The notes beneath the pieces are model-generated. The model saw only the letters and a program-made list of their open reading frames with translations, was not told the origin of the DNA and made no database searches. From an uncultured Bacteroidales bacterium (lineage in GTDB: Bacteria > Bacteroidota > Bacteroidia > Bacteroidales > Paludibacteraceae): a stretch of 64,000 nt of DNA. The stretch is from positions 1 to 64,000 of the forward strand of contig CAMIZG010000005.1 of assembly GCA_946403215.1 (NCBI GenBank), given 5' to 3'. The stretch's first letter is position 1. Each line of letters starts with the position of its first letter. This document shows positions 25,969-33,813 of this stretch, one piece after another. The position numbers were made by a program, and so were the translations under genes.

Positions 25969-26430
25969 TTACATCATTGCGATAAGGAAGTTCTCGTAAC
26001 CGAGTTTCTGGATGTAGCCGAGGTACTGTGCTTCCCAAGCCATGTGTGCTTCCTCGCCGTCAATCCATTTCTGGATGAGCTTCTGCGTGGTGTAGTCACC
26101 GTCGAAAGCTTTCAGCAATTGGTTCATCTCCTCTACGGCATTGGGCTGGTAGTCCGACTCGATCTGCTGTTTCGGATCGTCATAGAACGGGAACTCGATG
26201 GTCTTCATCGCCTCCTGCAGGTCAGCAGGCTTGCAGCCGAGCTCTACCAGACGGTTCAATACCTCTTCTGCCTCATCCCACTCTTCCTCGGCTTCCTCTT
26301 TCCACTTGTCAGCCAGTTTGTTCCAGCCGTTCAGACGGTCATATGCCGAGAAGGCGAAATGTTGCTTACTGTTTCCAAACCATACTGCGCCGGCCATTGC
26401 CAGACCTTTCAGTGCTTCTTCTCTTGTCAT
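25969..26430 (-). CDS. Ferritin-like domain protein
   Basis: 153-residue, almost wholly helical protein rich in Glu. KWKEEAEEEWDEAEEVLNRLVELG and the later IDGEEAHMAWEAQYLGYI carry the Glu and ExxH residues expected of a ferritin-like diiron four-helix bundle. Such proteins store iron or detoxify peroxide. The length is close to bacterioferritin and Dps but the detailed type is not clear to me. It lies 22 bp downstream of the glutathione peroxidase gene on the same strand and is probably co-transcribed with it, which fits a peroxide-defence role. Confidence 0.75.
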   Translation of the reverse strand: MTREEALKGLAMAGAVWFGNSKQHFAFSAYDRLNGWNKLADKWKEEAEEEWDEAEEVLNRLVELGCKPADLQEAMKTIEFPFYDDPKQQIESDYQPNAVEEMNQLLKAFDGDYTTQKLIQKWIDGEEAHMAWEAQYLGYIQKLGYENFLIAMM

Positions 26431-26452
26431 AATTGTATAGATTTAAATTGGT

Positions 26453-26992
26453 TTATAAATATTTAACTATTTCTTGCTCAAAATCTTCGGGTTCAGCGGT
26501 CGGAGCGAAACGTGCGACGACCTTACCCTCTTTGTCCACGAGGAACTTGGTGAAGTTCCACTGTATGTCGCTCTCCGTCTTGGCGCTGTCGCTGATCTTG
26601 CGGAAGAGCGCTTTGGCTGCTTTGGCCTTCAGACCTTTGTACTCCTCAGTCGGTGCCTGCTCCTTGAGATAGGTGAAGATCGGGTCGGCTGCCTCGCCAT
26701 TCACATCAATCTTCTTCATGATCTGGAAGGTCACGCCATAGTTGAGTTGGCAGAACTCCTCAATCTGATCGTCCGACCCCGGGTCTTGCTCCTTGAACTG
26801 GTTGCAGGGGAAGCCGATGATCACCAATCCTTTGTCTTTGTATTTCTTGTTCAGTTCTTCCAGTCCCTTGAACTGCGGGGTGAAGCCACATTTGCTGGCG
26901 GTGTTGACGATGAGCAGTACCTTGCCTTCGAACTCACTGAAGTAGAGTTCCTTGCCACGGCTCGTTAGAGCCTTAAAATCATAAATCTTCAT
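26453..26992 (-). CDS. Glutathione peroxidase-family (thiol) peroxidase
   Basis: 179 residues. The peroxidatic cysteine is Cys35 in NTASKCGFTPQ, the catalytic Gln is in GFPCNQF (residue 65) and the Trp-Asn pair is in QWNFTKFL. Cys81 (EEFCQLNYGV) is a possible resolving cysteine. Bacterial members of this family with Cys instead of selenocysteine usually use thioredoxin to reduce hydroperoxides. The gene lies 19 bp downstream of ohrR, so it is a likely OhrR-regulated target in the same transcript, in place of the more common ohr gene. Confidence 0.93.
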   Translation of the reverse strand: MKIYDFKALTSRGKELYFSEFEGKVLLIVNTASKCGFTPQFKGLEELNKKYKDKGLVIIGFPCNQFKEQDPGSDDQIEEFCQLNYGVTFQIMKKIDVNGEAADPIFTYLKEQAPTEEYKGLKAKAAKALFRKISDSAKTESDIQWNFTKFLVDKEGKVVARFAPTAEPEDFEQEIVKYL

Positions 26993-27011
26993 ATTATTTA
27001 TCCTTTATCAA

Positions 27012-27464
27012 TTATCGATTATTATTTGTTTTGGCCAGCCCGTCAATCAGGCTGTCGAGTGCCGGAATCACGGCAGTCAGACTATTGATGTCCTCAATCT
27101 TGTCCGTGAGTTGTGCTAATAGGCAGGCTGGTATATGCTTCGCCTGCTCTTCCAGCGCTTTGCCTTGCGCCGTCAGGGATACGATGCGCTGGCGTGTATC
27201 CTCTTTGCCGCGCGTGCGCTTCACCAGTCCCTGCTTCTCCATGCGCTGGAGTAGGGGGGTGACGGTGTTCGTCTCCAGATGGAGGTGGCGGGCTATATCG
27301 TTCACCGGCTGACGGTCGTTCTCCCACAACACGAGTAGCACTAGGTACTGCGGATAGGTGATGCCCAGCGGCTCAAAGTAGGGGTAATAGGCTTGCATGA
27401 TCAGCCGTGCCGCCGTGTACAGGCGGAAGCACAATTGGTTCTCTATTTTCAGTTGATCGTACAT
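27012..27464 (-). CDS. ohrR: OhrR-type organic peroxide sensor (MarR family)
   Basis: 150-residue MarR-family repressor. The N-terminus ENQLCFRLYTAARLI carries the peroxide-sensing cysteine (Cys12), and PLGITYPQYLVLLVLWE is characteristic of OhrR. The winged helix is the VNDIARHLHLETNTVTPLLQ region. OhrR repressors leave DNA when the cysteine is oxidised by organic hydroperoxides. The gene heads a probable operon with the glutathione peroxidase and the ferritin-like protein. Its 243-bp upstream region holds a Bacteroidetes-type promoter and two copies of an ATATCGN4CGAT motif, one of them over the -33 box, which suggests autoregulation. Confidence 0.9.
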   Translation of the reverse strand: MYDQLKIENQLCFRLYTAARLIMQAYYPYFEPLGITYPQYLVLLVLWENDRQPVNDIARHLHLETNTVTPLLQRMEKQGLVKRTRGKEDTRQRIVSLTAQGKALEEQAKHIPACLLAQLTDKIEDINSLTAVIPALDSLIDGLAKTNNNR

Positions 27465-27566
27465 TTTCTTGCGTTGGTTTGTTTCTTATTCAAGGTTCCC
27501 GACGTAAACCGGGCTGTTGACTGTTTGGGAGCGGTCAGTCTGTGCGAGCCGATTGCTAAAGCGCTG

Positions 27567-27597
27567 CAAAGGTACGAAAAATATTTTTATATCGCAA
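27567..27597 (-). promoter_or_regulatory. Bacteroidetes-type promoter of the ohrR operon
   Basis: On the minus strand, TACCTTTG (complement of 27567-27574) fits the -7 box TAnnTTTG, with TTG at complement 27595-27597 and exactly 20 bases between them. This is about 100 bp upstream of the ohrR start. The same TTG-20-TACCTTTG layout occurs upstream of the gene at 27708-28970. Confidence 0.7.
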
Positions 27598-27602
27598 GCG
27601 AT
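27589..27602. promoter_or_regulatory. Candidate OhrR operator 1 (ATATCGCAAGCGAT)
   Basis: Inverted repeat with arms ATCGC/GCGAT and a 2-base centre, covering the -33 element of the ohrR promoter. It shares ATATCGN4CGAT with the second site at 27664-27679. A MarR-family dimer bound here would block RNA polymerase. Confidence 0.5.
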
Positions 27603-27663
27603 TTATCTAAAAAGTGCCAAAATGTAGTCCGTTTTGTGCGTATTATAAAACAGACTTTACAAA

Positions 27664-27679
27664 ATATCGTGCACGATAT
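27664..27679. promoter_or_regulatory. Candidate OhrR operator 2 (perfect 16-bp palindrome)
   Basis: ATATCGTGCACGATAT is a perfect 16-base palindrome, centred about 76 bp upstream of operator 1. The shared core is ATATCGN4CGAT. The assignment to OhrR is inferred from position only. Confidence 0.5.
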
Positions 27680-27707
27680 ACTTTGTGCTGCGGATGATTG
27701 GTTCTGA

Positions 27708-28970
27708 TTAGTCGGTGAGTTTGATGAATTCCGTTTTGTCGGTATGGATCTCTCCCCATGGCATGGTGGTCCGGTCTTCCCAGAACATGATGTTACCTGT
27801 TTTTGAGATCGATACCTGATGCACCTCCGGCTGGCTGATACCCATCTTTATCGATTGGATGAGCTTCTCACGGTAGTCGTTCTTCTGAATCTCCAGGCTG
27901 TCGCGATGGCTGTCCAGATAGGACTTGGGCAGGCAACTCAGGTCGGGGTCGAAGGTCAGTATGCGCACGGTAGCGGAGTCAAACTGTACGATGAGCGAAT
28001 CGTTCTGCAGGTCCCATTGTCCTTCAGCGGAAAACACCAAGGGCGTCAGCATTGACATATTGATATCTTCTTCGTGCACATACAGGCCCATCTGCATCTC
28101 GGTATGCATGGTGTATATTACGGTGCGGTCCTTCCGCAGGTTGTATGTGAGTGTTTTTTGGGCGTGCTTGTGCTCCCATTCGCCTGCCAGCCGTTTGGGT
28201 GTGGCCGTCACCAGCTTGTTGATGTGCGTCTGGACGTAGCGCTTCATCTCCTGCTCGGATATGTTCATGATGAACTTGTTCTCCTGGTTTAGCAGCTTGA
28301 TCTGCTCTAGGAACAGTTCGTAGGTGTCGTTGCGTGAGTGGTACTTCTGCAGATATAGTTCCACCTCGGGTTGGCGGAACATGAGTTGCACAAATCCTAC
28401 CAGCGCATCGTGCTCCATCATTCCTTTGATGCCCATATCTGCGGCTGAAAGTTGCTTGCGGTACTCGGTGATGAACTCGTCGCTAATGGGATGATGGAAG
28501 GTGGCGCTTTGCGCTAACAGGTTCATCAAATTGCGGCGTAGGTGATAGCACTCCTGCACATTGCGGTAGAACGCTATATCGCCCAGATGCACCATGGCGT
28601 CCATGCTGGTGGTGAACACTTTTTCGGTGGACTCGTCGTACCATTCGGGCGTCGTGGCTGGATCATAATGCAGGTACTCGGAGGTCATCCACAGGCTGTC
28701 CATCGAGGTGGTCGCCATCTCCTCCGGGTGGGCAAACAGGTACATCGCCACATGGAAGAACGCATCCTCGCGTGCCTTGCAAATCTCGAACTTCCTGGCC
28801 AGTTCGTCGATGTCGTAGATGGCCATCATCGCGGCTTGCCGCTGTGCTTCCTGCTGATTGTGCCGCTCCACCAGCTTGTTCACCTCAAACGTCAGTCCCA
28901 CACCGATGGCTGTTGCCAGCACGCCGTTCAGTAGGTTGCTCCACCATGAATTGAGTTGTATCTTTTTCAT
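27708..28970 (-). CDS. Membrane-anchored protein of unknown function
   Basis: 420 residues from the ATG at 28970; an in-frame start 28 codons upstream lies over the promoter region and is less likely. A single N-terminal helix (NLLNGVLATAIGVGLTF) is followed by a long, charged, mostly helical region and then, from about residue 250, a part richer in beta strands (EWEHKHAQKTLTYNL, MLTPLVFSAEGQWDL). There is no signal cleavage site, so the bulk may sit on either side of the inner membrane. I do not recognise the family. It has its own promoter and no obvious partner; ohrR starts 243 bp downstream of its stop. Confidence 0.75.
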   Translation of the reverse strand: MKKIQLNSWWSNLLNGVLATAIGVGLTFEVNKLVERHNQQEAQRQAAMMAIYDIDELARKFEICKAREDAFFHVAMYLFAHPEEMATTSMDSLWMTSEYLHYDPATTPEWYDESTEKVFTTSMDAMVHLGDIAFYRNVQECYHLRRNLMNLLAQSATFHHPISDEFITEYRKQLSAADMGIKGMMEHDALVGFVQLMFRQPEVELYLQKYHSRNDTYELFLEQIKLLNQENKFIMNISEQEMKRYVQTHINKLVTATPKRLAGEWEHKHAQKTLTYNLRKDRTVIYTMHTEMQMGLYVHEEDINMSMLTPLVFSAEGQWDLQNDSLIVQFDSATVRILTFDPDLSCLPKSYLDSHRDSLEIQKNDYREKLIQSIKMGISQPEVHQVSISKTGNIMFWEDRTTMPWGEIHTDKTEFIKLTD

Positions 28971-29043
28971 CGTATTGGTTTTATTACTATTTGAATAGTT
29001 CGTCTTAATCAAAGCATATACTACTTGGTCAGGAAGAACACTA

Positions 29044-29074
29044 CAAAGGTACAAAAAAAATCCGATATTTGCAA
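29044..29074 (-). promoter_or_regulatory. Bacteroidetes-type promoter of the unknown membrane protein gene
   Basis: TACCTTTG at complement 29044-29051 fits the -7 box, with TTG at complement 29072-29074 and a 20-base spacer. It lies about 75 bp upstream of the ATG at 28970. Confidence 0.65.
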
Positions 29075-29265
29075 GAGTTTGGAGAATTTTATTTTTATGC
29101 GGTGGGAAATGTCAAAAATGTTGTGCTTTTGTAGCCGATTTGGGGGCAATTAATATACCCCTTTTTTCGGGCATGAGAAGCAAGTTGCGGTTAGGGGGGG
29201 ATGGGTGGCGTGAGATCAGGCGCATAGGCAGGTCGGCGTGGGAACGATGGCGTAACAGGCGAAAT
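29075..29265. other. Intergenic DNA with no gene seen
   Basis: This is the middle of the 349-bp gap between the antiporter stop (29320) and the unknown gene start (28970). Apart from the promoter on its left and the terminator on its right it shows no open frame of note, no structured RNA that I can recognise and no repeat. It contains a G-rich patch near 29190-29200. Confidence 0.5.
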
Positions 29266-29296
29266 AAAAGAACCGCTCACATTGAGCGGTTCTTTT
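29266..29296 (-). terminator. Rho-independent terminator after the antiporter gene
   Basis: A perfect 14-base inverted repeat (AAAAGAACCGCTCA and its complement) with loop CAT, positions 29266-29279 and 29283-29296. Because it has A's on the left and T's on the right it can act in both directions. It lies 24 bp after the antiporter stop and probably ends the long minus-strand transcript. Confidence 0.88.
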
Positions 29297-29319
29297 ATGC
29301 ATCGTATTAGCGATGAAGG

Positions 29320-30702
29320 TTAGTGCTTGTCTTCGTCCTTGGCCTGCTCTTGGGGAGCATCGTTGGCACTCATGTTCTCGATGAACAGGTTAACCAGGCG
29401 CTTGGTGACCACGGTGTGGGAGATTACCTTGGAGAGCCCTGATTTAGCTGCAGGCTTCTGGCCGTTGGCTTTTGGCTGCTTGTCCTGTTGTTCGGCTTCG
29501 GCCACGAGTTGTTCGCGGTGATCCATCTTGGCCTTCAGTGAGGCAGGAGCGTGCTTGTATAGGGCGTTGTAGCAGGGCACAGCCGCCTTCATGATATACG
29601 GCGTGAGGAACGTGGTTACCACACTGGATGCGACGATGATCGGGTACAGGGCAGGATGGAGCACACCCAGGCTGTTGCCCAGTCCTGCGATGATGAACGA
29701 AAACTCACCGATCTGCACGAACGAAAAGCCGGTCTGCATGGAGTCCTTCATCGTCTCGCCACCCCACCAGCAACCCAAGGTGCCGAAGATGATCATACCG
29801 ATCACGATCACCGCGCAGGTGATCAGGATGCTCGGCCAGAACTCGACAAGGTTAGCGGGGTTGATCATCATACCTACGGACACGAAGAAGATGGCAGCGA
29901 ACACGTTCTTCAGGGGCGTCATCAGGTGCTCGATACGATGCGACTCGACGGTCTCCGCCAGGATAGAGCCCATGACAAACGCGCCGAGTGCGCCGCTAAA
30001 GCCCGCCTCCTCGGCTGTGAGCACCATACCCAGGCATAGACCGAGGGCAAGGATGATGAGCGTCTCGTCGTTGAGATAGGGCTTGACCTTGCGGATAAGG
30101 GTGGGGATGATCAGTATGCCTACCACGAACCACACGACGAGCGTGACAGCCAGCACGATGACCTTGTTGATCAGTTCCTGGCCATCGAACTGATGCTTGA
30201 TAGCGATGGATGACAGCAAAACCATCAGCACGACAGCCACCACATCCTCCACGATGAGGATACTGGTAGCACCCTTGACGAAGCGCGCCTTGCCCAGCCC
30301 GGCTTCATCGACCGCCTTCATGACAATGGTGGTGGAGGACATACAGAGCATACCTGCCAGGAAGAGGGCATTGAGCATATCCATCTCCGCCCATTTGCCT
30401 ACACCGAAACCCAGAAGCATCATACCGCCGATGATGGTCAGCGCACCGATGGCCGCCACCTTGCCGCTGGCTATCAGGTTCTTGAGCCGGAACTCCAGAC
30501 CAATGCAGAACAGCACGAACAGCACGCCTATGTCGCCCCATGCCTTGACGTTGTCGGCGCTGACCAGCGTCTCGCCGAACAAGTACGGACCGACCAGCAC
30601 GCCGGCTACGATGTAACCTAGCACTACCGGCTGCTTCAATAGCTTGAATAGCAGACTGACCACGCCGGCTGTGATCATCAGAATATAAAGATCATGGACC
30701 AT
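29320..30702 (-). CDS. CPA2-family cation:proton antiporter (KefB-like)
   Basis: 460 residues with about twelve membrane helices, starting MVHDLYILMITAGVVSLLFK. The segments PVVLGYIVAGVLVGP, LFCIGLEFRLKNL, SSTTIVMKAVDEAG and TSILIVEDVVAVVLMV (which carries the conserved ion-binding Asp of this class) fit the Na+/H+ exchanger domain of the KefB/KefC group. The C-terminal 70 residues are charged and cytoplasmic; there is no TrkA-N (NAD-binding) domain as in KefB. It probably exchanges K+ or Na+ for H+. It is the last gene of the minus-strand run before a strong terminator, 45 bp after DUF4954. Confidence 0.88.
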   Translation of the reverse strand: MVHDLYILMITAGVVSLLFKLLKQPVVLGYIVAGVLVGPYLFGETLVSADNVKAWGDIGVLFVLFCIGLEFRLKNLIASGKVAAIGALTIIGGMMLLGFGVGKWAEMDMLNALFLAGMLCMSSTTIVMKAVDEAGLGKARFVKGATSILIVEDVVAVVLMVLLSSIAIKHQFDGQELINKVIVLAVTLVVWFVVGILIIPTLIRKVKPYLNDETLIILALGLCLGMVLTAEEAGFSGALGAFVMGSILAETVESHRIEHLMTPLKNVFAAIFFVSVGMMINPANLVEFWPSILITCAVIVIGMIIFGTLGCWWGGETMKDSMQTGFSFVQIGEFSFIIAGLGNSLGVLHPALYPIIVASSVVTTFLTPYIMKAAVPCYNALYKHAPASLKAKMDHREQLVAEAEQQDKQPKANGQKPAAKSGLSKVISHTVVTKRLVNLFIENMSANDAPQEQAKDEDKH

Positions 30703-30747
30703 AAATGATTTGTGATTTGTTATATGTGATTAGTTGTTTGTTGTTAG

Positions 30748-32730
30748 TTATTCAGTGATGGCGTTGAGTCGGGCGAGCATGCGGTCGCCGAGCTCGGACT
30801 TCTTGCGGATATGCTCCAGTACGGCCAGTACAAACGAGTTGCTCTCGAACTTGCCCCGTACGTTCTCGAAGTCGCGGTTGGTCTGCTCATCGTTGCCGTC
30901 GGCACCGAAACCGGTGCGGGCATTGAGGCTGAACTCCTTCTTGGCATCCTCATACACGAGTTTGTCCAGTCCGACCACGGCTTCCTTCCATGCCTCGACG
31001 GTGCGGATAAGGTCGGCGACCTCCACTTCTTCAACCCGTTTTCCCCACACCTGCTCGAGCTTGTCCAGCGCCCAGGTCCACTCGTAGGAGTAGTAGTTGC
31101 TGTACATGCTGATGAGCCGTTGCTGAGCTTCGTTGAGCGAGGTGAGCCGGCCGCTCTGTATATCGTCGAGCAGCTGCGTTATCTCGGACTTAGGTGCGAG
31201 TAGTCCGGCACAATCCACCCATTCGCCGAGCCCGACAGAGCTGTCAGGACGCAGGGCTTGGCGCAGTTCGCTCAGGTTGTGCCACTCGGCCTTGCTAAGG
31301 CGCGAGATGAGTGAGTTGCCGAGGAACTTTTTGATACCTACGCCGTAGAGCTCAATGCCCTTGCGCAACGATGAGTTGCGGATCTTACAGTTCCGGTAGG
31401 AATAGACTTCCGTACCTTCGCCCGAGAGGTGCATGATGTCGCGCAGCACCTGCTGACCCTGGTACATCTTCTGTATGGTGTAGGGCGAGAGCAGGTTGTA
31501 ATTGATCAGGTCGAGCTTGACGGGGTCCTTGCGGTTGTCGCGTTTGGGCCACTTCTGCGCATCGCGGATCGTACCTACCGAACGCAGGTTGACAGCAGGC
31601 ACTATATAGCTCTCGTTGGCGTTCTCTATCAGGTAGGAGAAAGGCAGTGCGGAGGTGTCAGAGTGATGGGTGTGACGACCCATGACTAGTGTGAACGCTC
31701 CGACTTTGGCTGGCCAGAGCAGGTATGAGTCGGAGGTGGTCTTGGCGCCTCGTTCGGCTACGCCCTGGTGGATAGGACCGAGCTTGTACATGTGGTTGGA
31801 CTGGTTGCTGCCCGAACCGGCGTTCAGGAACGAGAACATACCGGCGATGAGCAGCGTTGACTTGTGATGGGTAACGGTATACGGTCCGGCAAAGATAGCC
31901 GTAGCCTCGCCGTGGAAGCCCTGGCAGTTGGAGAAGAACAGCGACTCTAATGCGGAATAGTGCTTGCCCATCTCGCAGCCCTGTCCGATGAAGCACTTGC
32001 TGACGAGCGTACTGTCAGTGATCGAAACGCCGGAGCTGATGATAAAGTCGTTGCACTTGACGCCCGAGCCTATCTTGACGGGAGCCTGCTGATTGGAGTT
32101 GATGGATCCGTTCTTGAGCACGGATGCGCCTCCGATCTGCGCATAGTCGCCTATGCGGACGTTCTTCAGGCTGCCGCAGTTGAGAATGTGTACGTTGTTG
32201 CCGATATAGCCCATCTCGGAGCGTTGCGTCTCGGCATAGGCATCAATCATCTCGGTCAGGCGCTCGATCATCTGCGGACGGTGGCGGTACAGGGTGAGGA
32301 AGTACGCCAGGTGCGCTGACAGGTGGTCGAAGATAGGAATCTCGCGTCCGCCGCCTTCGTTCATCACGGGCACGCGCACTCCGTTGCCGAACGTACTGCT
32401 GCCGTCAACCACGATGGAGTGGACGTTCTCGATGCAGGTGTCGTTGCCGATGCGGTAGTTGGCCATGTAGTTGGATACATTGTAGATATGTACGTTGTCG
32501 CCGAACTCGCAGTTGTGCACCGACGCGCGGTACAGACCGCTGTGCACGGTGAAGCCGCCTGGAAGCGTGTATTCCGCCTCCAAACGACCGATACGGATCT
32601 TGCCGGAGAAAGCTACCTCGCGGATATATTCGGGATGAAAGGGTTCAGCCACCTCAACCAGGTTCCAGTCGCGTGAGGTGCAGCGTTGTGATTCGAGTTG
32701 TGTGATCTCTTGTTGTGTCAGTTTTCTCAT
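30748..32730 (-). CDS. DUF4954 family protein (left-handed beta-helix)
   Basis: About 660 residues from the ATG at 32730; a TTG two codons upstream is also in frame. The first 400 residues contain hexapeptide-like turns (FGDNVHIYNVSNYMANYRIG, IGNNVHILNCGSLKNVRIG, IGSGVKCNDFIISSGVSI) of the kind that form left-handed beta-helices in acyltransferases and sugar-phosphate nucleotidyltransferases. The rest is helical. The family is widespread in Bacteroidetes and, as far as I know, uncharacterised. Here it starts 2 bp after galM, which hints at a role with sugars or sugar nucleotides, but this is only context. Confidence 0.85.
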   Translation of the reverse strand: MRKLTQQEITQLESQRCTSRDWNLVEVAEPFHPEYIREVAFSGKIRIGRLEAEYTLPGGFTVHSGLYRASVHNCEFGDNVHIYNVSNYMANYRIGNDTCIENVHSIVVDGSSTFGNGVRVPVMNEGGGREIPIFDHLSAHLAYFLTLYRHRPQMIERLTEMIDAYAETQRSEMGYIGNNVHILNCGSLKNVRIGDYAQIGGASVLKNGSINSNQQAPVKIGSGVKCNDFIISSGVSITDSTLVSKCFIGQGCEMGKHYSALESLFFSNCQGFHGEATAIFAGPYTVTHHKSTLLIAGMFSFLNAGSGSNQSNHMYKLGPIHQGVAERGAKTTSDSYLLWPAKVGAFTLVMGRHTHHSDTSALPFSYLIENANESYIVPAVNLRSVGTIRDAQKWPKRDNRKDPVKLDLINYNLLSPYTIQKMYQGQQVLRDIMHLSGEGTEVYSYRNCKIRNSSLRKGIELYGVGIKKFLGNSLISRLSKAEWHNLSELRQALRPDSSVGLGEWVDCAGLLAPKSEITQLLDDIQSGRLTSLNEAQQRLISMYSNYYSYEWTWALDKLEQVWGKRVEEVEVADLIRTVEAWKEAVVGLDKLVYEDAKKEFSLNARTGFGADGNDEQTNRDFENVRGKFESNSFVLAVLEHIRKKSELGDRMLARLNAITE

Positions 32731-32732
32731 AT

Positions 32733-33812
32733 TCAAATAAACTTATACTCTGTCACCTGCCGGTACAGTTGTCCGGGGCGGAGGACAGGCGAGGGGAAGT
32801 TATCGTGGTTGATGGCGTCGGGGCAGTTCTGCGCCTCGAGGCATACAGCGTGCTGGATGTCGTAGGTCTTGCCGCCCTTGCCTGTGTTCTGCTCCACGTA
32901 GTTGCCGGTATAAACCTGCAGTGCTGGAGCCGTGGTGCGGACCTCCATGGTTCGTCCGTCGGCGCTGAGCACAGCCACCTTGCGCAAGGCAGGGTCCTGC
33001 TTGTTCAGGGCCCGCTCCTGTTCGGTAGCGGGGCGGAGTACCCAGTTGTTGTCGATGCCTCTGCCGGATGCGAAGAACGGGTCGTTGATGCGGTCGCCGA
33101 TGCGTACGGGCTGACGGAAATCCATGGGCGTGCCGTCTACGGGCAGTACTTGGCCTGTGGGGCATGCTGTGTCGTCAAACGGCGTATATTCGTCGGCGAG
33201 AACCTGCAGCACATGGTCGTCCACCCGTCCGCTGCTCTCACCTGCGAGGTTGAAGTACGCATGATTGGTGAACCCGCAGAGCGTAGGAGCGTCGGTTGTA
33301 GCCTCATAGGTGATACGCAGAGCGTTGTCGCGCGTGAGGGCGTAGGTGACCGTTACATCCATCGTGCCCGGGTAGCCCTCTTCGCCATCCATGGCGCGGT
33401 AGTGCAGGGTAACGGAGTAAGCGGTTTGGCCGACTACATCCCAGATCTTTTCGTTGAAGCCGTGCACGCCTCCGTGCAGGCTGTTCGTTCCGTTGTTCAC
33501 GGGCAGTTGGTACAGCTTGCCGTCGAGGGTGAAGCGGCCGTCCTTGATGCGGTTGGCCACACGGCCTATGACGGCGTTGAAGTATGTCTCCTTGGTCATC
33601 CACTCGTCCAGGGTGTTGAAGCCCAAGACCACATCGGCCTTGACTCCCTTGTCGTTCGGCACGATCAAGGACACGAGTTTGGCACCGTAGTTGGTGACCT
33701 GTGCTACGAGGCCCGAACTGCTGCGCAGTGTATAGAGTCCTACGCGCAGTTGGCGCTTTCTGCCTCCCTGCTCGGCAGAGAGGATGGTGTTGAATGATTG
33801 TTCGCTAACCAT
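32733..33812 (-). CDS. galM: Aldose 1-epimerase
   Basis: Interconverts the alpha and beta anomers of galactose and similar sugars, the first step of the Leloir pathway. 359 residues, the usual length for GalM. His113 (NGTNSLHGG), His184 (TNHAYFNLAGE) and Glu326 (CLEAQNCPDA) fit the catalytic and binding residues of the family. The stop codon of galK lies just upstream, so the two are co-transcribed. No signal peptide is present, so it acts in the cytoplasm. Confidence 0.95.
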   Translation of the reverse strand: MVSEQSFNTILSAEQGGRKRQLRVGLYTLRSSSGLVAQVTNYGAKLVSLIVPNDKGVKADVVLGFNTLDEWMTKETYFNAVIGRVANRIKDGRFTLDGKLYQLPVNNGTNSLHGGVHGFNEKIWDVVGQTAYSVTLHYRAMDGEEGYPGTMDVTVTYALTRDNALRITYEATTDAPTLCGFTNHAYFNLAGESSGRVDDHVLQVLADEYTPFDDTACPTGQVLPVDGTPMDFRQPVRIGDRINDPFFASGRGIDNNWVLRPATEQERALNKQDPALRKVAVLSADGRTMEVRTTAPALQVYTGNYVEQNTGKGGKTYDIQHAVCLEAQNCPDAINHDNFPSPVLRPGQLYRQVTEYKFI

Positions 33813-33813
33813 A

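Noticed and set aside
32715..33797. Plus-strand open frame of 360 codons over galM
   Set aside because: galM on the minus strand has all its catalytic residues; the plus-strand frame is a shadow.
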